A DNA stretch of 64,000 nt from Variovorax sp. 770b2 (GCF_900115685.1 NZ_FOXJ01000001.1:248001-312000), one strand, 5' to 3'. Shown: positions 27,995 to 37,056, counted from the first letter of the stretch. A program made the numbers and translations. The notes: generated by a model from the letters alone, not told the origin.

Positions 27995-28423
27995 TCAGCT
28001 CTGGATGTAGCTGGTCAGCTGGGTGATCGTCTGCTCGTGCTCGCTGATGATGTCGTCCATCAGGTCCTGGATCGAGATCATGCCCACCACCTTGTCGCCG
28101 TCGACCACCGGCAGGTGGCGGAACTTGCGCTGGCTCATCAGCGCCATGCAGGCGCGGGTGCGGGTTTGCGGTGTGACGGTCATCACGTCGGGCGTCATGA
28201 TCTCCGAGACCTTCACTTCCTTGGAGTTCTTGCCCTGCAGCGCGACCTTGCGGGTGTAGTCGCGTTCGGAGAGAAAGCCCACGAGCTTCTCGCCGTCCAT
28301 CACCATGAGCGCGCCGACCTCGAAGCGGGCCAGCGTGGCCAGCGCATCGAACACACTGGTGTCGGGCGCCGTGCGCCAGGCGGCGGAGTCGTGGCGCTTG
28401 AGCAGTTCGGAGACAGGTTTCAT
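27995..28423 (-). CDS. CBS-domain pair protein
   Basis: The 142-residue protein is a tandem CBS module. The first CBS spans about residues 10-60 (DTSVFDALATLARFEVGALM, then VMDGEKLVGFLSERDYTRKV) and the second about 75-135 (MTPDVMTVTPQTRTRACMAL, then FRHLPVVDGDKVVGMISIQD). Such pairs bind adenosine nucleotides and often act as energy sensors. ATG 28423 is used although GTG 28432 lies in frame. No partner is visible. Confidence 0.9.
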   Translation of the reverse strand: MKPVSELLKRHDSAAWRTAPDTSVFDALATLARFEVGALMVMDGEKLVGFLSERDYTRKVALQGKNSKEVKVSEIMTPDVMTVTPQTRTRACMALMSQRKFRHLPVVDGDKVVGMISIQDLMDDIISEHEQTITQLTSYIQS

Positions 28424-28557
28424 CGCGGTCACTCCACAAAAAAGTTTTGATTCGACCGACGCCGCTGGCGCCGCACTCGGTCAAATCATAGGGGCGGACA
28501 AGCCCCCCGCGATGCAAAACCCTCTAGGGGATTGCGCGTGTGCCCACGCGCGAGAAC

Positions 28558-29157
28558 TTAAGGCGTCGCGGCCAGCACGCGGCTGAGCGCCACCGGGTCG
28601 CCCACCACGCCCTTCACCAGGCCCTTGTCGTCGAAGCTCACCTGGTACTCGGACCAGCTGTCGCGCCAGTAGCGCCACGTGGTGGCGTCCAGGCTGGGGT
28701 TCTCGCCGGCCACGGGGTAGCCGATGGCCATCAGAACTTGCTCCCGCGTCATGCCGGGCATCACCTTGCCGGCGCGGATGGCGGTGCTGACCGCGGGCGG
28801 GAAGGCGGCCATCTTCTGCTTCGGATCCTCGGTGACCACGTAGCGCTTGGCAAAGTCGATCAGCGGGATGTTGCGGCTGTAGTCGTTCTTGATGCGCTGG
28901 GGCTTGCCCGCCAGCTCAAGATTGAAGAAGCGAAAGTCGTAGGCCGTGATGCGCGCCGGGGTGCCCACGGCGACGATGCTCGTGCCCTGCTCGTCGTAGT
29001 TGATGTCGCTGATCGAGTCGCCGTAGGTGCGCATGTTGCAGCACAGGTAGCCGTTGATCAGCGGGCCGGGCGGCGGCGAAGGACGCTGGGCGTGGACGAC
29101 GGACACGGGCACGACGGTGGCTGCCAGCACGGCGGCAGCGGCAAGGCGCTTGAACAT
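28558..29157 (-). CDS. Exported BamE-like-fold hypothetical protein
   Basis: The 199-residue protein has a signal peptide (MFKRLAAAAVLAATVVPVSV, cleaved near VHA-Q). Its C-terminal 80 residues resemble the BamE/SmpA fold (AGKVMPGMTREQVLMAIGYP, then TTWRYWRDSWSEYQVSFDDK). The N-terminal half has CCNMRTYGDSISDINYDEQG, with no family that I recognise. BamE-like proteins are periplasmic or outer-membrane-attached factors, so a cell-envelope role is likely but not specific. Confidence 0.7.
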   Translation of the reverse strand: MFKRLAAAAVLAATVVPVSVVHAQRPSPPPGPLINGYLCCNMRTYGDSISDINYDEQGTSIVAVGTPARITAYDFRFFNLELAGKPQRIKNDYSRNIPLIDFAKRYVVTEDPKQKMAAFPPAVSTAIRAGKVMPGMTREQVLMAIGYPVAGENPSLDATTWRYWRDSWSEYQVSFDDKGLVKGVVGDPVALSRVLAATP

Positions 29158-29252
29158 GGATTTCCCTCGGTGTTGTTGGAATGGCTGCGGGGTCGCAGCG
29201 CGCGGATTCTAGGGGCGAAGCCGGGGCAGGCGAAGGCAGAATAGGGTTTACA

Positions 29253-29269
29253 GCTATGGAAAAGATAGC
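29253..29269. repeat. Second GCTAT(N7)ATAGC repeat unit
   Basis: This unit has the same GCTAT/ATAGC arms as the one at 20127, with loop GGAAAAG. It lies in the 226-bp space upstream of the YlqF-type GTPase gene. The remainder of that space shows no gene and no obvious operator. Confidence 0.5.
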
Positions 29270-29383
29270 GGCGCGGAGCCGTTCAGGTTCCCGGTTCACA
29301 ATGCCCGTCCGGCCTGCGGGCCGGCTCTCTGCCAAACCCCTCCCAGTCAGCGCGAAAGAGCGCGAAAGAAAGAGCATCCATCG

Positions 29384-30340
29384 ATGGCGATCCAGTGGTT
29401 CCCCGGGCACATGTACACGACCCAGAAGGCCATCACCGAGCGGGTGAAGGACATCGACGTGGTCATCGAGCTGCTCGACGCGCGGCTGCCCGGCTCCAGC
29501 GCCAACCCGATGCTGGCCGAGCTCACGGCCGGCCGGCCCACGCTCAAGGTGCTCAACAAGCAGGACCTGGCCGACCCCGCGCGCACGGCGCTCTGGCTCG
29601 CGCACTACAACGCGCTGCCCGCCACGCGCGCCATCGGGCTCGATGCGAGCCAGACCATGCCCGCGCAGCAGATCGTGAAGGCCTGCCACGCGCTCTCGCC
29701 CAATCGCGGCGGCATGGCCAAGCCGATGCGCGTCTTGATCTGCGGCATTCCCAACGTGGGCAAGTCCACCCTCATCAACACGCTCACCGGCGGGCGCAAG
29801 GCCAAGACCGGCGACGAGGCCGGCATCACCAAGCTGGAGCAGCGCATCACGCTGGCCGACGACTTCTACCTGTGGGACACGCCCGGCATGCTGTGGCCGC
29901 GCATCGTGGTGCCCAAGAGCGGCTACAACCTCGCGGCCAGCGGTGCGGTGGGGCGCAATGCCTTCGACGAAGAGGAAGTGGCGCTCGAACTCCTCGGCTA
30001 CCTGAAGACGCACTACGCCGCGGGCATTGCCGAGCGCTTCAAGCTGGTCGAGCTCGACGCCGCGACCATCGCCGGCATGAAGGACGAGGACGTGCTCGAC
30101 ACCATTGGCCGCAAGCGCGGCGCGCTGCTGGGCAAGGGCCGGGTCAACCTGCAGAAGGCGGCGGAAATCGTGATGCACGAATTCCGCGCGGGCAACCTGG
30201 GCCGCATCACGCTGGAGACGCCCGAGGAGTTCGCGCTGTGGCTGGCCGAAGGGCAGCGTGTCGATGCGGAGCGTGCGGCGAAGAAGGCGGCGCGCGGGAA
30301 GAAGCGCAAGTCCGGCGACGAGCCCGCGGCTGCGGACTGA
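29384..30340 (+). CDS. ylqF: Circularly permuted ribosome-biogenesis GTPase (YlqF-type)
   Basis: The 318-residue GTPase shows the permuted motif order: G4 NKQD (LKVLNKQDLADP) comes first, then G1 GIPNVGKSTLIN and G3 DTPG (LWDTPGMLWPRI). The first 20 residues contain WFPGHMYTTQKA, typical of YlqF/RbgA, which helps 50S maturation. A basic, lysine-rich C-terminal tail (KKAARGKKRKSGDE) is likely to contact RNA. Translation start ATG 29384 is clear. It is a single gene, 55 bp before the second Fur-family gene. Confidence 0.92.
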   Translation: MAIQWFPGHMYTTQKAITERVKDIDVVIELLDARLPGSSANPMLAELTAGRPTLKVLNKQDLADPARTALWLAHYNALPATRAIGLDASQTMPAQQIVKACHALSPNRGGMAKPMRVLICGIPNVGKSTLINTLTGGRKAKTGDEAGITKLEQRITLADDFYLWDTPGMLWPRIVVPKSGYNLAASGAVGRNAFDEEEVALELLGYLKTHYAAGIAERFKLVELDAATIAGMKDEDVLDTIGRKRGALLGKGRVNLQKAAEIVMHEFRAGNLGRITLETPEEFALWLAEGQRVDAERAAKKAARGKKRKSGDEPAAAD

Positions 30341-30395
30341 ACGGGCATCGAAGCCCCCGGCTGAACGGAAACGCACCGCTCACTATCATCGAAAC

Positions 30396-30845
30396 ATGCA
30401 ACGCCTCACGCGCCAGCGCAACGCCGTTTTCTCCGCCTTCAGCGACGCCGGCCGCGTCCTCACCGCACCGGAAATCCTCGAGCACGCACGCGAGATCGTG
30501 CCCGAGATCAGCCTCTCCACCGTGTACCGCCAGGTCTCCCTGCTGCTGGCCGACGGGGAGATCGCAAAGGTCGAACTGCCGGGCGAACCGGCACGCTACG
30601 AAGTGGCCTGCAAACCCGCCGCGCACCGCCACGCGCACCACGACGGCAAAGAGGCCGACCACCACCATCACTATTTCCATTGCTCGGGCTGCGGACAGGT
30701 GTTCCTGCTGCACGCATGCCCGGGGCCGATGGACGATCTCGCGCCCAAGGGCTTTCAGGTCAAGAGCCACGAGGTGACGCTGCATGGGCTGTGCGCAACG
30801 TGCGTCGAGGCCGGCGACAAGGCGGGCGGGCGCAAGGCGCACTGA
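30396..30845 (+). CDS. Fur family metalloregulator, histidine-rich (Zur-like)
   Basis: The 149-residue protein has a compact Fur winged helix ([20 protein letters not shown], then [20 protein letters not shown]). Its C-terminal half carries an unusual run of histidines, [20 protein letters not shown], before [12 protein letters not shown], and ends in HGLCATC. Two CxxC pairs form the structural zinc site. The His cluster may form a second or third zinc site. The gene is directly upstream of the L36-type gene, and the promoter between them carries a 26-bp palindrome, so it is a candidate repressor of that operon. A Fur or Zur function both remain possible. Confidence 0.78.
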   Translation: MQRLTRQRNAVFSAFSDAGRVLTAPEILEHAREIVPEISLSTVYRQVSLLLADGEIAKVELPGEPARYEVACKPAAHRHAHHDGKEADHHHHYFHCSGCGQVFLLHACPGPMDDLAPKGFQVKSHEVTLHGLCATCVEAGDKAGGRKAH

Positions 30846-30873
30846 AGCGTCAGGCTGCCGCCAGCTTCGCGAT

Positions 30874-30906
30874 GTTATTGAGAATGAATTCTCAATAACG
30901 TATAGT
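30874..30906 (+). promoter_or_regulatory. Promoter plus 26-bp operator of the L36-ABC-receptor operon
   Basis: The arms GTTATTGAGAAT (30874-30885) and ATTCTCAATAAC (30888-30899) are perfect inverted repeats around a GA centre. The sigma-70-type promoter reads -35 TTGAGA at 30878-30883, a 17-bp spacer, and -10 TATAGT at 30901-30906. The operator covers the -35 and the spacer, as expected for a metal repressor. The core TGAGAAT/ATTCTCA resembles a Fur box, whereas the outer GTTAT/ATAAC resembles Zur boxes. With L36-type protein, ABC transporter and receptor genes next, a zinc role is my inference. Confidence 0.8.
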
Positions 30907-30936
30907 CACGGGTCCGAACCTTTCCGATCGACCCCT

Positions 30937-31086
30937 ATGCAAGTCCTGTCCTCACTCAAGGAAGCGAAGAAGCGTCACCGCGATTGCCAGGTGGTGACGC
31001 GGCGCGGCCGCACCTACGTCATCTGCAAGTCCAACCCGCGCTTCAAGGCGCGGCAGGGCGGCGCGAAGAACAAGAACAAGCGCTGA
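30937..31086 (+). CDS. rpmJ2: Ribosomal protein bL36, zinc-independent paralogue
   Basis: The 49-residue protein [17 protein letters not shown], followed by [20 protein letters not shown], belongs to the type-B L36 family (E. coli YkgO-like). The CxxC/CxxxxH zinc ribbon of the ordinary L36 is missing; only isolated Cys17 and Cys30 remain. In many bacteria such C-minus paralogues replace the zinc protein in ribosomes during zinc starvation and release zinc. It is the first gene after the palindrome-covered promoter, which fits that role. Confidence 0.92.
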   Translation: MQVLSSLKEAKKRHRDCQVVTRRGRTYVICKSNPRFKARQGGAKNKNKR

Positions 31087-31102
31087 AGCGGCGCTGACCG
31101 CA

Positions 31103-31122
31103 AGGCGGGGTGCCTCCCGCCT
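31103..31122 (+). terminator. Hairpin between rpmJ2 and the ABC transporter genes
   Basis: AGGCGGG (31103-31109) pairs with CCCGCCT (31116-31122) around a GTGCCT loop. It starts 17 bp after the rpmJ2 stop codon and is not followed by a T-tract. It may act as an mRNA processing or stability element, or a partial attenuator that lets the ribosomal gene be expressed more highly than the transporter. Confidence 0.45.
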
Positions 31123-31213
31123 GCACATCCCCACGACTGAACCGATCTGCATCGGCGCACCCCGCGCCGCCGCAGGCCTGCGCGCGTCTTTTCTTTTCAC
31201 GGGAACCCTGTCC

Positions 31214-31921
31214 ATGCTCCGAGCCATCGGCCTCACCAAACAGTACGGCGCGCACACCGCGCTCGACCGCCTCGACCTCGATATCCGCGGCGGCGACATC
31301 TACTGCCTGCTGGGCGCGAACGGCGCGGGCAAGACGACGACCATCAACCTGTTCCTGAACTTCATCGTGCCGACCGCCGGCACGGTGCAGATCAACGGCG
31401 TGGACGTCACGCGCCACCCGGTCGCGACCAAGCAGGACGTGGCGTACATCCCCGAGCAGGTCACGCTGTATGGCACGCTCTCGGGCCTGGAGAACTTGCG
31501 CTTCTTCGCGGGCCTTGCGCTCGGCCGCGAACTGCCGCGCTCGCGCCTGCTCGAGCTGATGACCGAGGTGGGGCTGGATCACGCGGCCGCGGACAAGCGC
31601 GTCTCCGCGTATTCGAAGGGCATGCGCCAGAAGGTGTGGATCGCTGTGGCGATCGCCAAGGAGGCGAAGGCGCTGCTGCTCGACGAACCGACCTCGGGGC
31701 TGGACCCGCACGCGGCCGCCGAGTTCTCGGACCTCCTGCGTCGCGCCGCAGACAACGGCGTGGCCGTGCTCACCACCACGCACGACCTGTTCCACGCGCA
31801 GCAGACCGCCACGCGCGTCGGCATCATGAAGCGAGGGCGCCTGGTCGAAAGCCTCGATGGCGAAGTGCAGATCGTGCACACCGACCTGCAGGCGCTCTAC
31901 CTGCAGCACATGAGGGCCTGA
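31214..31921 (+). CDS. ABC transporter ATP-binding protein
   Basis: The 235-residue ATPase has Walker A GANGAGKTT at residues 34-42, the Q-loop segment YIPEQVTLYG, signature SAYSKGMRQKVWIA, Walker B LLLDEPTSGLDP and the H-loop TTTHD. It resembles the ATPases of ABC-2-type systems rather than periplasmic-binding-protein importers. The next gene starts 2 bp after its stop codon, so the three ABC genes form one unit under the operator-controlled promoter. Confidence 0.9.
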   Translation: MLRAIGLTKQYGAHTALDRLDLDIRGGDIYCLLGANGAGKTTTINLFLNFIVPTAGTVQINGVDVTRHPVATKQDVAYIPEQVTLYGTLSGLENLRFFAGLALGRELPRSRLLELMTEVGLDHAAADKRVSAYSKGMRQKVWIAVAIAKEAKALLLDEPTSGLDPHAAAEFSDLLRRAADNGVAVLTTTHDLFHAQQTATRVGIMKRGRLVESLDGEVQIVHTDLQALYLQHMRA

Positions 31922-31923
31922 CC

Positions 31924-33324
31924 ATGTTGCTGCACTGGATCGCACGACGCGAATTTCTCGAACGCCTGCGCGACGGCCGCCTCTACTGGGCCGGCGGGCT
32001 GGTGGTGGTGCTGCTCTTCACCGCGCTCGCCGTGGGCTGGGCCCACCAGCGCGATGCCCACGCCGAGCAGGTCGCCGCGCAGGCGATGGACTACCGCGAC
32101 TGGCTGCACCAGGACAAGCGCCATCCGCACGATGCCGCCCACCAAGGCATGCACGCCTTCAAGCCCGAGCCGCCGCTGTCGATGGTCGACCCGGGCATCA
32201 ACCCCTTCATCGGCAGCACCGTGTGGCTGCAGGCGCACCGGCAGAGCGAGGTGAAGTTCAACGCCGCGCAGGACGCGACCGGCCTGCAGCGTTTCGGCAA
32301 TCTCTCGGTCGGTTGGATCTTGCAGGTGCTCGGGCCGCTGCTGGTGATCGTGCTCGGCTTCAACGCCTTCGCGGGCGAGCGCGAGCAGGGCATCCTGCGG
32401 CAGACGCTGAGCCTGGGCGTGGCGCCGTTGCGGCTCCTGGCCGGCAAGGCGCTGGCGCTGTCGGCCTCGCTCGCGGTGCTGCTCGTGCCGGCCGCCATCG
32501 TCGCGGCCCTCGCGGTGGCCGCGGGCGCGGGGCAAGGCGAGCGGATCGACGCGCTGCTGCGGCTGGCCGCATGGGCGCTCGGCTACGCGGTGTACCTGGG
32601 CATCTTCGTGTTCCTCGTGCTGGGCGTGTCGGCGATGTCGGCCACTTCGCGCACCGCGATCACCGTGCTGCTGGCGCTGTGGATCGGGCAGGCAGTGATG
32701 GCGCCGCGCGTGCTCTCTGAGCTCTCGCGCAGCTGGTTCCCGAGCCCGACGCGGCTGGAATTCAACCAGCAGCTCGGCGCTGACCTGAAGACGGTGTCCG
32801 ACAAGGTCTGGCAAGAGAACTTTGGCACCACCGAGCGCTGGGGCCGCGACGTGCCGCTCAGCAAATGGGGCATCGCGCTGCGGCTGGACGACCAGGCCTC
32901 GTACCCCGTGTACGACCGCCACTACGGGCGCCTCTGGGACACCTGGGAGCAGCAGCAGGCCGTGCAGGAGTGGAGCGGCCTCGTGCTGCCGCTCCTCGCG
33001 ATCCGCAGTTTCTCGATGGGCATGGCGGGCACCGATTTCTCGCACCACCGCCGCTTCACGACCGCGGCCGAACTGCATCGCCGCAACATCCAGGACCTGA
33101 TGAGCAAGGACCTGGTGGCGCACGCCGATCCGCTGGGCGATCGCCACTTCTCCTACCAGGCCACGCCCGAGCTCTGGGCCACCGTGCCGCCGTTCGACTA
33201 CCACCCGCCGGGCGCGCGATGGGCGCTGATGCACCAGGCGCGCAGCCTTGCGGTGCTGTGCGTCGGCCTGCTGCTGGCGGTCGCGTTCGCGGCCTTCGCC
33301 ACCGTGCGCCAGCGCGCGCTCTGA
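31924..33324 (+). CDS. ABC transporter permease, DUF3526-type (first)
   Basis: The 466-residue membrane protein starts MLLHWIARREFLERLRDGRL, a DUF3526/ABC-2 permease N-terminus. A first helix lies at 22-40. A large extracytoplasmic loop follows, and then helices from about residue 130 to 250 (ILQVLGPLLVIVLGFNAFAG, EREQGILRQTLSLGVAPLRL). A second large extracytoplasmic part and one last helix at about 440 follow. This layout with big loops occurs in exporter-like ABC-2 systems, sometimes linked to TonB receptors and metal uptake. The substrate is not visible. Confidence 0.82.
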   Translation: MLLHWIARREFLERLRDGRLYWAGGLVVVLLFTALAVGWAHQRDAHAEQVAAQAMDYRDWLHQDKRHPHDAAHQGMHAFKPEPPLSMVDPGINPFIGSTVWLQAHRQSEVKFNAAQDATGLQRFGNLSVGWILQVLGPLLVIVLGFNAFAGEREQGILRQTLSLGVAPLRLLAGKALALSASLAVLLVPAAIVAALAVAAGAGQGERIDALLRLAAWALGYAVYLGIFVFLVLGVSAMSATSRTAITVLLALWIGQAVMAPRVLSELSRSWFPSPTRLEFNQQLGADLKTVSDKVWQENFGTTERWGRDVPLSKWGIALRLDDQASYPVYDRHYGRLWDTWEQQQAVQEWSGLVLPLLAIRSFSMGMAGTDFSHHRRFTTAAELHRRNIQDLMSKDLVAHADPLGDRHFSYQATPELWATVPPFDYHPPGARWALMHQARSLAVLCVGLLLAVAFAAFATVRQRAL

Positions 33325-33340
33325 GAGAGGGATGAATCAC

Positions 33341-34822
33341 ATGTCCATCCATCCTCCGCAAGGCCGCCGCCTGCTGGCCGTGATGCGCCAGGAAATCCGG
33401 TTGATGCTCGCCGAACGCGGCCTCTGGATCGTCGGCGCGCTGTTCCTGCTGCTCGTGTCTTATGCGCTCGCCAACGGCCTCGTGCAGACCGCCAAGCGCG
33501 ACCGCGCACAGGCGGCCGTCGCGCAGGCCGACCGCGACACCCGCGCCGGCCAGCGCGTGCAGCTCGAGGCCATCCTCGCCGGCACCGCGCAGCCCACGCC
33601 GTTCGAGAACCCGGCCGATCCGTCGCGCATGGCGAGCGGCTACGGCGGCCAGCACGCGCTGCTGCCGACCGCGCCGCTGGGCCCGGTCGCGCTGGGGCAG
33701 AGCGACCTGTTCCCGAGCCAGTACAAGGTCACGAACCAGAGCCGCGTGGTGTTCATGAACCCCAGCGACATCGAGAACCCGTGGCACCTGCTGAGCGGGC
33801 ATTTCGACCTGGCCTTCGTCATCGTGTACCTGCTGCCGCTGCTGATCTTCGCGCTCAGCTACAACCTCTTGTCGGCCGAGCGCGAGAACGGCACCTTGCG
33901 GTTGCTTCTCTCGCAACCGCTGCGCTTGCGCACGCTGCTCGCGGGCAAGCTCACGGTGCGCGCCGCGGTGCTGCTGGGGCCCGCCGTGCTGCTGCCGGTG
34001 ACGGTGCTGTGGATCGCGCGCCATGCGGGGTTCGCCGGCGCGTCCAGCGAGATGGGCGGCGCGACGCTCTGGTGGGCGTTGCTCGTGGGCGCGTATGCGC
34101 TCTTCTGGTTCGCGCTGGTGGTCGCGGTGAACGCCTTCGGCGCTTCGTCGGCGACCAATGCGATGGTGCTGGTCATCGCGTGGGTGATGCTGGTGCTGGT
34201 CGCGCCGGTGCTGCTCAACCTTGCCGTCACGCAGGCCGCGCCGGCGCCTTCGCGCACCGAGCTCGCCACGCGCCAGCGCGTGGTCACGGCCGAGGCGATG
34301 AAGCGCCACCAGGACCTGCTGGGCACCGAGTACCAGCACGTGGGCCACGGCGCGATCCTCGTGCCGCGCAACGGCAAGATCGAGATCGCCGGCCGCGCGC
34401 TGGCCAACTACAGGATCGAGCGCGAAGTCGACGAGGCGATCCGCCCGGCGCTCGATCGTTTCGATGCGCAGCAGGCACGCCAGCAGCAGCTGCTCGGCCG
34501 CTTCGGCGCGGTGTCGCCCGCGGCCGTGGCCTACGAAGGCATGACTGCGCTGGCGGGCAACGGTGCACGCCGCCACGCCCGCTTCGAGGCGCAGACCGTC
34601 GCGCATCACGAGGCGTGGAAGGCCTTCTTCTTCCCGCGCATCGATGCGCGCGATGCGCTCACGCCCTCCGGGTTCGACCGCATTCCCGCGTTCGCCTGGC
34701 AGGAGGAGCCCGCCGGCCTGATGCGCGGCCAGGCCGCGCTCGCGGTGCTGCAGTTGCTGGTGCCCAGCCTGCTGCTCTTCGGCCTCGCGGCATGGCGGCT
34801 GCGGCGCTTCTCGGTCGCTTAG
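33341..34822 (+). CDS. ABC transporter permease, DUF3526-type (second)
   Basis: The 493-residue protein is a paralogue of the preceding permease: the same EREGTLR-like segment (LSAERENGTLRLLLSQPLRL), then helices and a large loop (residues 250-450 with histidine-rich stretches) and a final helix (LLVPSLLLFGLAAWRLRRFS). ATG 33341 is preferred because AGAGAGG lies about 10 bp upstream. ATG 33332 is nearer and also in frame. Together with the ATPase and the first permease it should make a heterodimeric ABC transporter. Confidence 0.82.
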   Translation: MSIHPPQGRRLLAVMRQEIRLMLAERGLWIVGALFLLLVSYALANGLVQTAKRDRAQAAVAQADRDTRAGQRVQLEAILAGTAQPTPFENPADPSRMASGYGGQHALLPTAPLGPVALGQSDLFPSQYKVTNQSRVVFMNPSDIENPWHLLSGHFDLAFVIVYLLPLLIFALSYNLLSAERENGTLRLLLSQPLRLRTLLAGKLTVRAAVLLGPAVLLPVTVLWIARHAGFAGASSEMGGATLWWALLVGAYALFWFALVVAVNAFGASSATNAMVLVIAWVMLVLVAPVLLNLAVTQAAPAPSRTELATRQRVVTAEAMKRHQDLLGTEYQHVGHGAILVPRNGKIEIAGRALANYRIEREVDEAIRPALDRFDAQQARQQQLLGRFGAVSPAAVAYEGMTALAGNGARRHARFEAQTVAHHEAWKAFFFPRIDARDALTPSGFDRIPAFAWQEEPAGLMRGQAALAVLQLLVPSLLLFGLAAWRLRRFSVA

Positions 34823-34865
34823 TGCATCACACCGATTTTCAGTTTCGTTCCAACCAGGCAGTCCA

Positions 34866-37046
34866 ATGATCCAGTTCACCCGCACGGCCATGGCGGTGGC
34901 CGCCGTCACCGCGTTCCAGGCAGCGCATGCACAGAGCAGCGCCGGCCTCGACGCCATCACCGTAGAAGGCAGCCGCGATGCCAGCAGCCTGCACCTGGAA
35001 GAGTCGAGCGGCACCGCCTCGCGGCTCGGCCTCTCGGTGCGCGAGACGCCGGCTTCCGTCGAGATCCTCTCGCAGGACGCGATCCAGCAGCGCGGCGCGC
35101 GCACCTTCAGCGAGGCCCTGCGCGGCATGGCGGGCCTGTCGGGCGGCGGGCCGCCGTCGTCGCCCACGACGCTCTCCACGCGCGGCTTCACCAGCCTCAT
35201 GTACCTCTACGACGGCGTGCGCAGCTCCGGCGCGGGCGTCACCAACCGCGTGCAGGACACCTGGAACTACGACCGCATCGAAGTGCTCAAGGGCCCGGCC
35301 TCGGTGCTCGACGGCGAAGGCGCGATCGGCGGCGTCGTCAACTTCGTGACCAAGCGGCCCGACCGCGACAACCCGCACAAGGAGGCGCTGCTTTCCTATG
35401 GCAGCTACGGCACCACGCGCGCGGCCTTCGGCTTCGGCGGCGCGCTCGGCGATGCGAGCGCCTACCGCATCGACTACAGCCGCAACGACACCAAGGTCGG
35501 CACCATCGAGCGCAACGGCGAGCGCATCGACCACTTCACCAGCGGCCTCGCGCTCGACCTGGGTGGCTCGGTGAAGCTGGACCTGTCGTTCGACTACCTG
35601 CGCGACAACAACGATGCCTACTGGGGCACGCCGCTCGTGCCGCGCAGCTTCGCCACGCAGCCGACGAACGTGGTGAGCACGCCCGACGGCCGCGTGATCG
35701 ACCGGCGCATGGCGCGCACCAACTACAACGTGCTCGACGACGACAACGCCTCGGAGACCTACTGGCTGCGCGCGCGCCTCACGGGCCAGCTCGAGGGCGG
35801 CTGGTCGTGGCGCAACGAGTTCTCGGCCAACAAGTCGAACCGCGTGTTTCGCAACTCCGAAAGCGCCACCTTCGTCGCACCCGCCAGCATCGCGCGCGAC
35901 CAGACGCTGATCACCCACGACCAGGACTTCTGGCTCGACCGCTTCGACGCCACGCACAAGGGCACGATCGGCGGCATGGACAACCGCTTCGTCGTGGGCG
36001 GCGAATACAGCGAGACGCGCTTCGGCAGCCAGCGCCGCTTCTCCAACGGCAGCGCGGCGACGGCGAGCTTGCTGCGCGTGCCGGTGTTCGATCCGTACGT
36101 GGGCTTCTTCAACGACGACCCGGCGCTCAGCACGGGCGGCGGCAACCGGACCGACACGATGTCGAAGGTGAAGGTCACGTCGCTCTTCGTCGAAGACGCG
36201 CTCAAGCCGATTCGCAACCTCACGCTGGTCGGGGGCCTGCGCCACGACCGCACCGAGGTGGACCGTGCGATCACCGACCTCAACCTGGGCAGCTACACGC
36301 GCTTTGGCGCGAGCTACCGCTCCACCTCGGGCCGCATCGGCGCGGTGTACGACCTCACGCCGCAGTCGAGCATCTATGCGCAGTACACCAACGCGACGCT
36401 GCCGGTGAATTCGCTCTTCCTCTTGTCGGCATCGAACGCGGCGTTTCCGATGTCGCGCGGCAAGCAGGCCGAGGTGGGCTTCAAGCAGAGCCTGCCCGAG
36501 GCGAACCTGGAGTGGACCGCGGCGGCCTACAGGATCGAGCTGGACAACGTGCTCTCGCGCGATCCGGACAACGCCGCCAACACGGTGAACAACGGGCGCC
36601 AGTCGTCGCGCGGCCTGGAGCTCTCGGCGGTGTGGAAGCCGACGCGCGAATGGACGCTCGCAGGCAACCTCGCGGCGCTCGATGCGCGCTTCGACACGCT
36701 GGTGGAGGCGGGCAACGTCTCGCGCGTGGGCAAGACCCCGCCCAACGTGCCCGAGCGCGTGGCCAACCTCTTTGCGACCTACCGGCCCGACAACTCGAAG
36801 TTCGAGTACTTCGTGTCGCTCAACCGCACCGGCCCCATGTTCACCGACACCGCCAACCAGATCCGCATCAACGGCTACACCACCATGGATGCGGCGGTGA
36901 GCTACCGCCTGAAGAACGCGCTGCTCAGTCTTCGCGTGCGCAACCTCACCGACAAGCTCTACGCCACCTGGGTGGGGCGCGCCACCAGCCAGGTACTGCT
37001 GGCGCCGCGGCGCACCTTCGAGGTGTCGGCCAAGTTCGACTTCTGA
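34866..37046 (+). CDS. TonB-dependent outer-membrane receptor (siderophore-type)
   Basis: The 726-residue receptor has a signal peptide (about residues 1-22, ending AAHA), a TonB-box-like ITVEGS, a plug domain (SVRETPASVEILSQDAIQQR, then RIEVLKGPASVLDGEGAIGG) and a 22-strand-type barrel ending SAKFDF with the C-terminal Phe. Its class is the siderophore-receptor type. The ligand is unknown. It is the last gene of the rpmJ2-ABC operon, so it may import a metal complex or metallophore under metal limitation; which one is inference. Confidence 0.9.
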   Translation: MIQFTRTAMAVAAVTAFQAAHAQSSAGLDAITVEGSRDASSLHLEESSGTASRLGLSVRETPASVEILSQDAIQQRGARTFSEALRGMAGLSGGGPPSSPTTLSTRGFTSLMYLYDGVRSSGAGVTNRVQDTWNYDRIEVLKGPASVLDGEGAIGGVVNFVTKRPDRDNPHKEALLSYGSYGTTRAAFGFGGALGDASAYRIDYSRNDTKVGTIERNGERIDHFTSGLALDLGGSVKLDLSFDYLRDNNDAYWGTPLVPRSFATQPTNVVSTPDGRVIDRRMARTNYNVLDDDNASETYWLRARLTGQLEGGWSWRNEFSANKSNRVFRNSESATFVAPASIARDQTLITHDQDFWLDRFDATHKGTIGGMDNRFVVGGEYSETRFGSQRRFSNGSAATASLLRVPVFDPYVGFFNDDPALSTGGGNRTDTMSKVKVTSLFVEDALKPIRNLTLVGGLRHDRTEVDRAITDLNLGSYTRFGASYRSTSGRIGAVYDLTPQSSIYAQYTNATLPVNSLFLLSASNAAFPMSRGKQAEVGFKQSLPEANLEWTAAAYRIELDNVLSRDPDNAANTVNNGRQSSRGLELSAVWKPTREWTLAGNLAALDARFDTLVEAGNVSRVGKTPPNVPERVANLFATYRPDNSKFEYFVSLNRTGPMFTDTANQIRINGYTTMDAAVSYRLKNALLSLRVRNLTDKLYATWVGRATSQVLLAPRRTFEVSAKFDF

Positions 37047-37056
37047 CGGCGCGCGC

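Noticed and set aside
28540..29244. A plus-strand frame of 234 codons opposite the BamE-like gene
   Set aside because: It has the His/Arg/Val-rich shadow composition and no signal peptide or motif, while the minus-strand gene has a signal peptide and a BamE-like end.
31214..34822. The DUF3526 ABC transporter as the missing ATPase of the adhesin export system
   Set aside because: It lies in a different operon behind a metal-type operator with a TonB receptor, and its permeases are ABC-2 type and not fused to the ATPase as in type I secretion.
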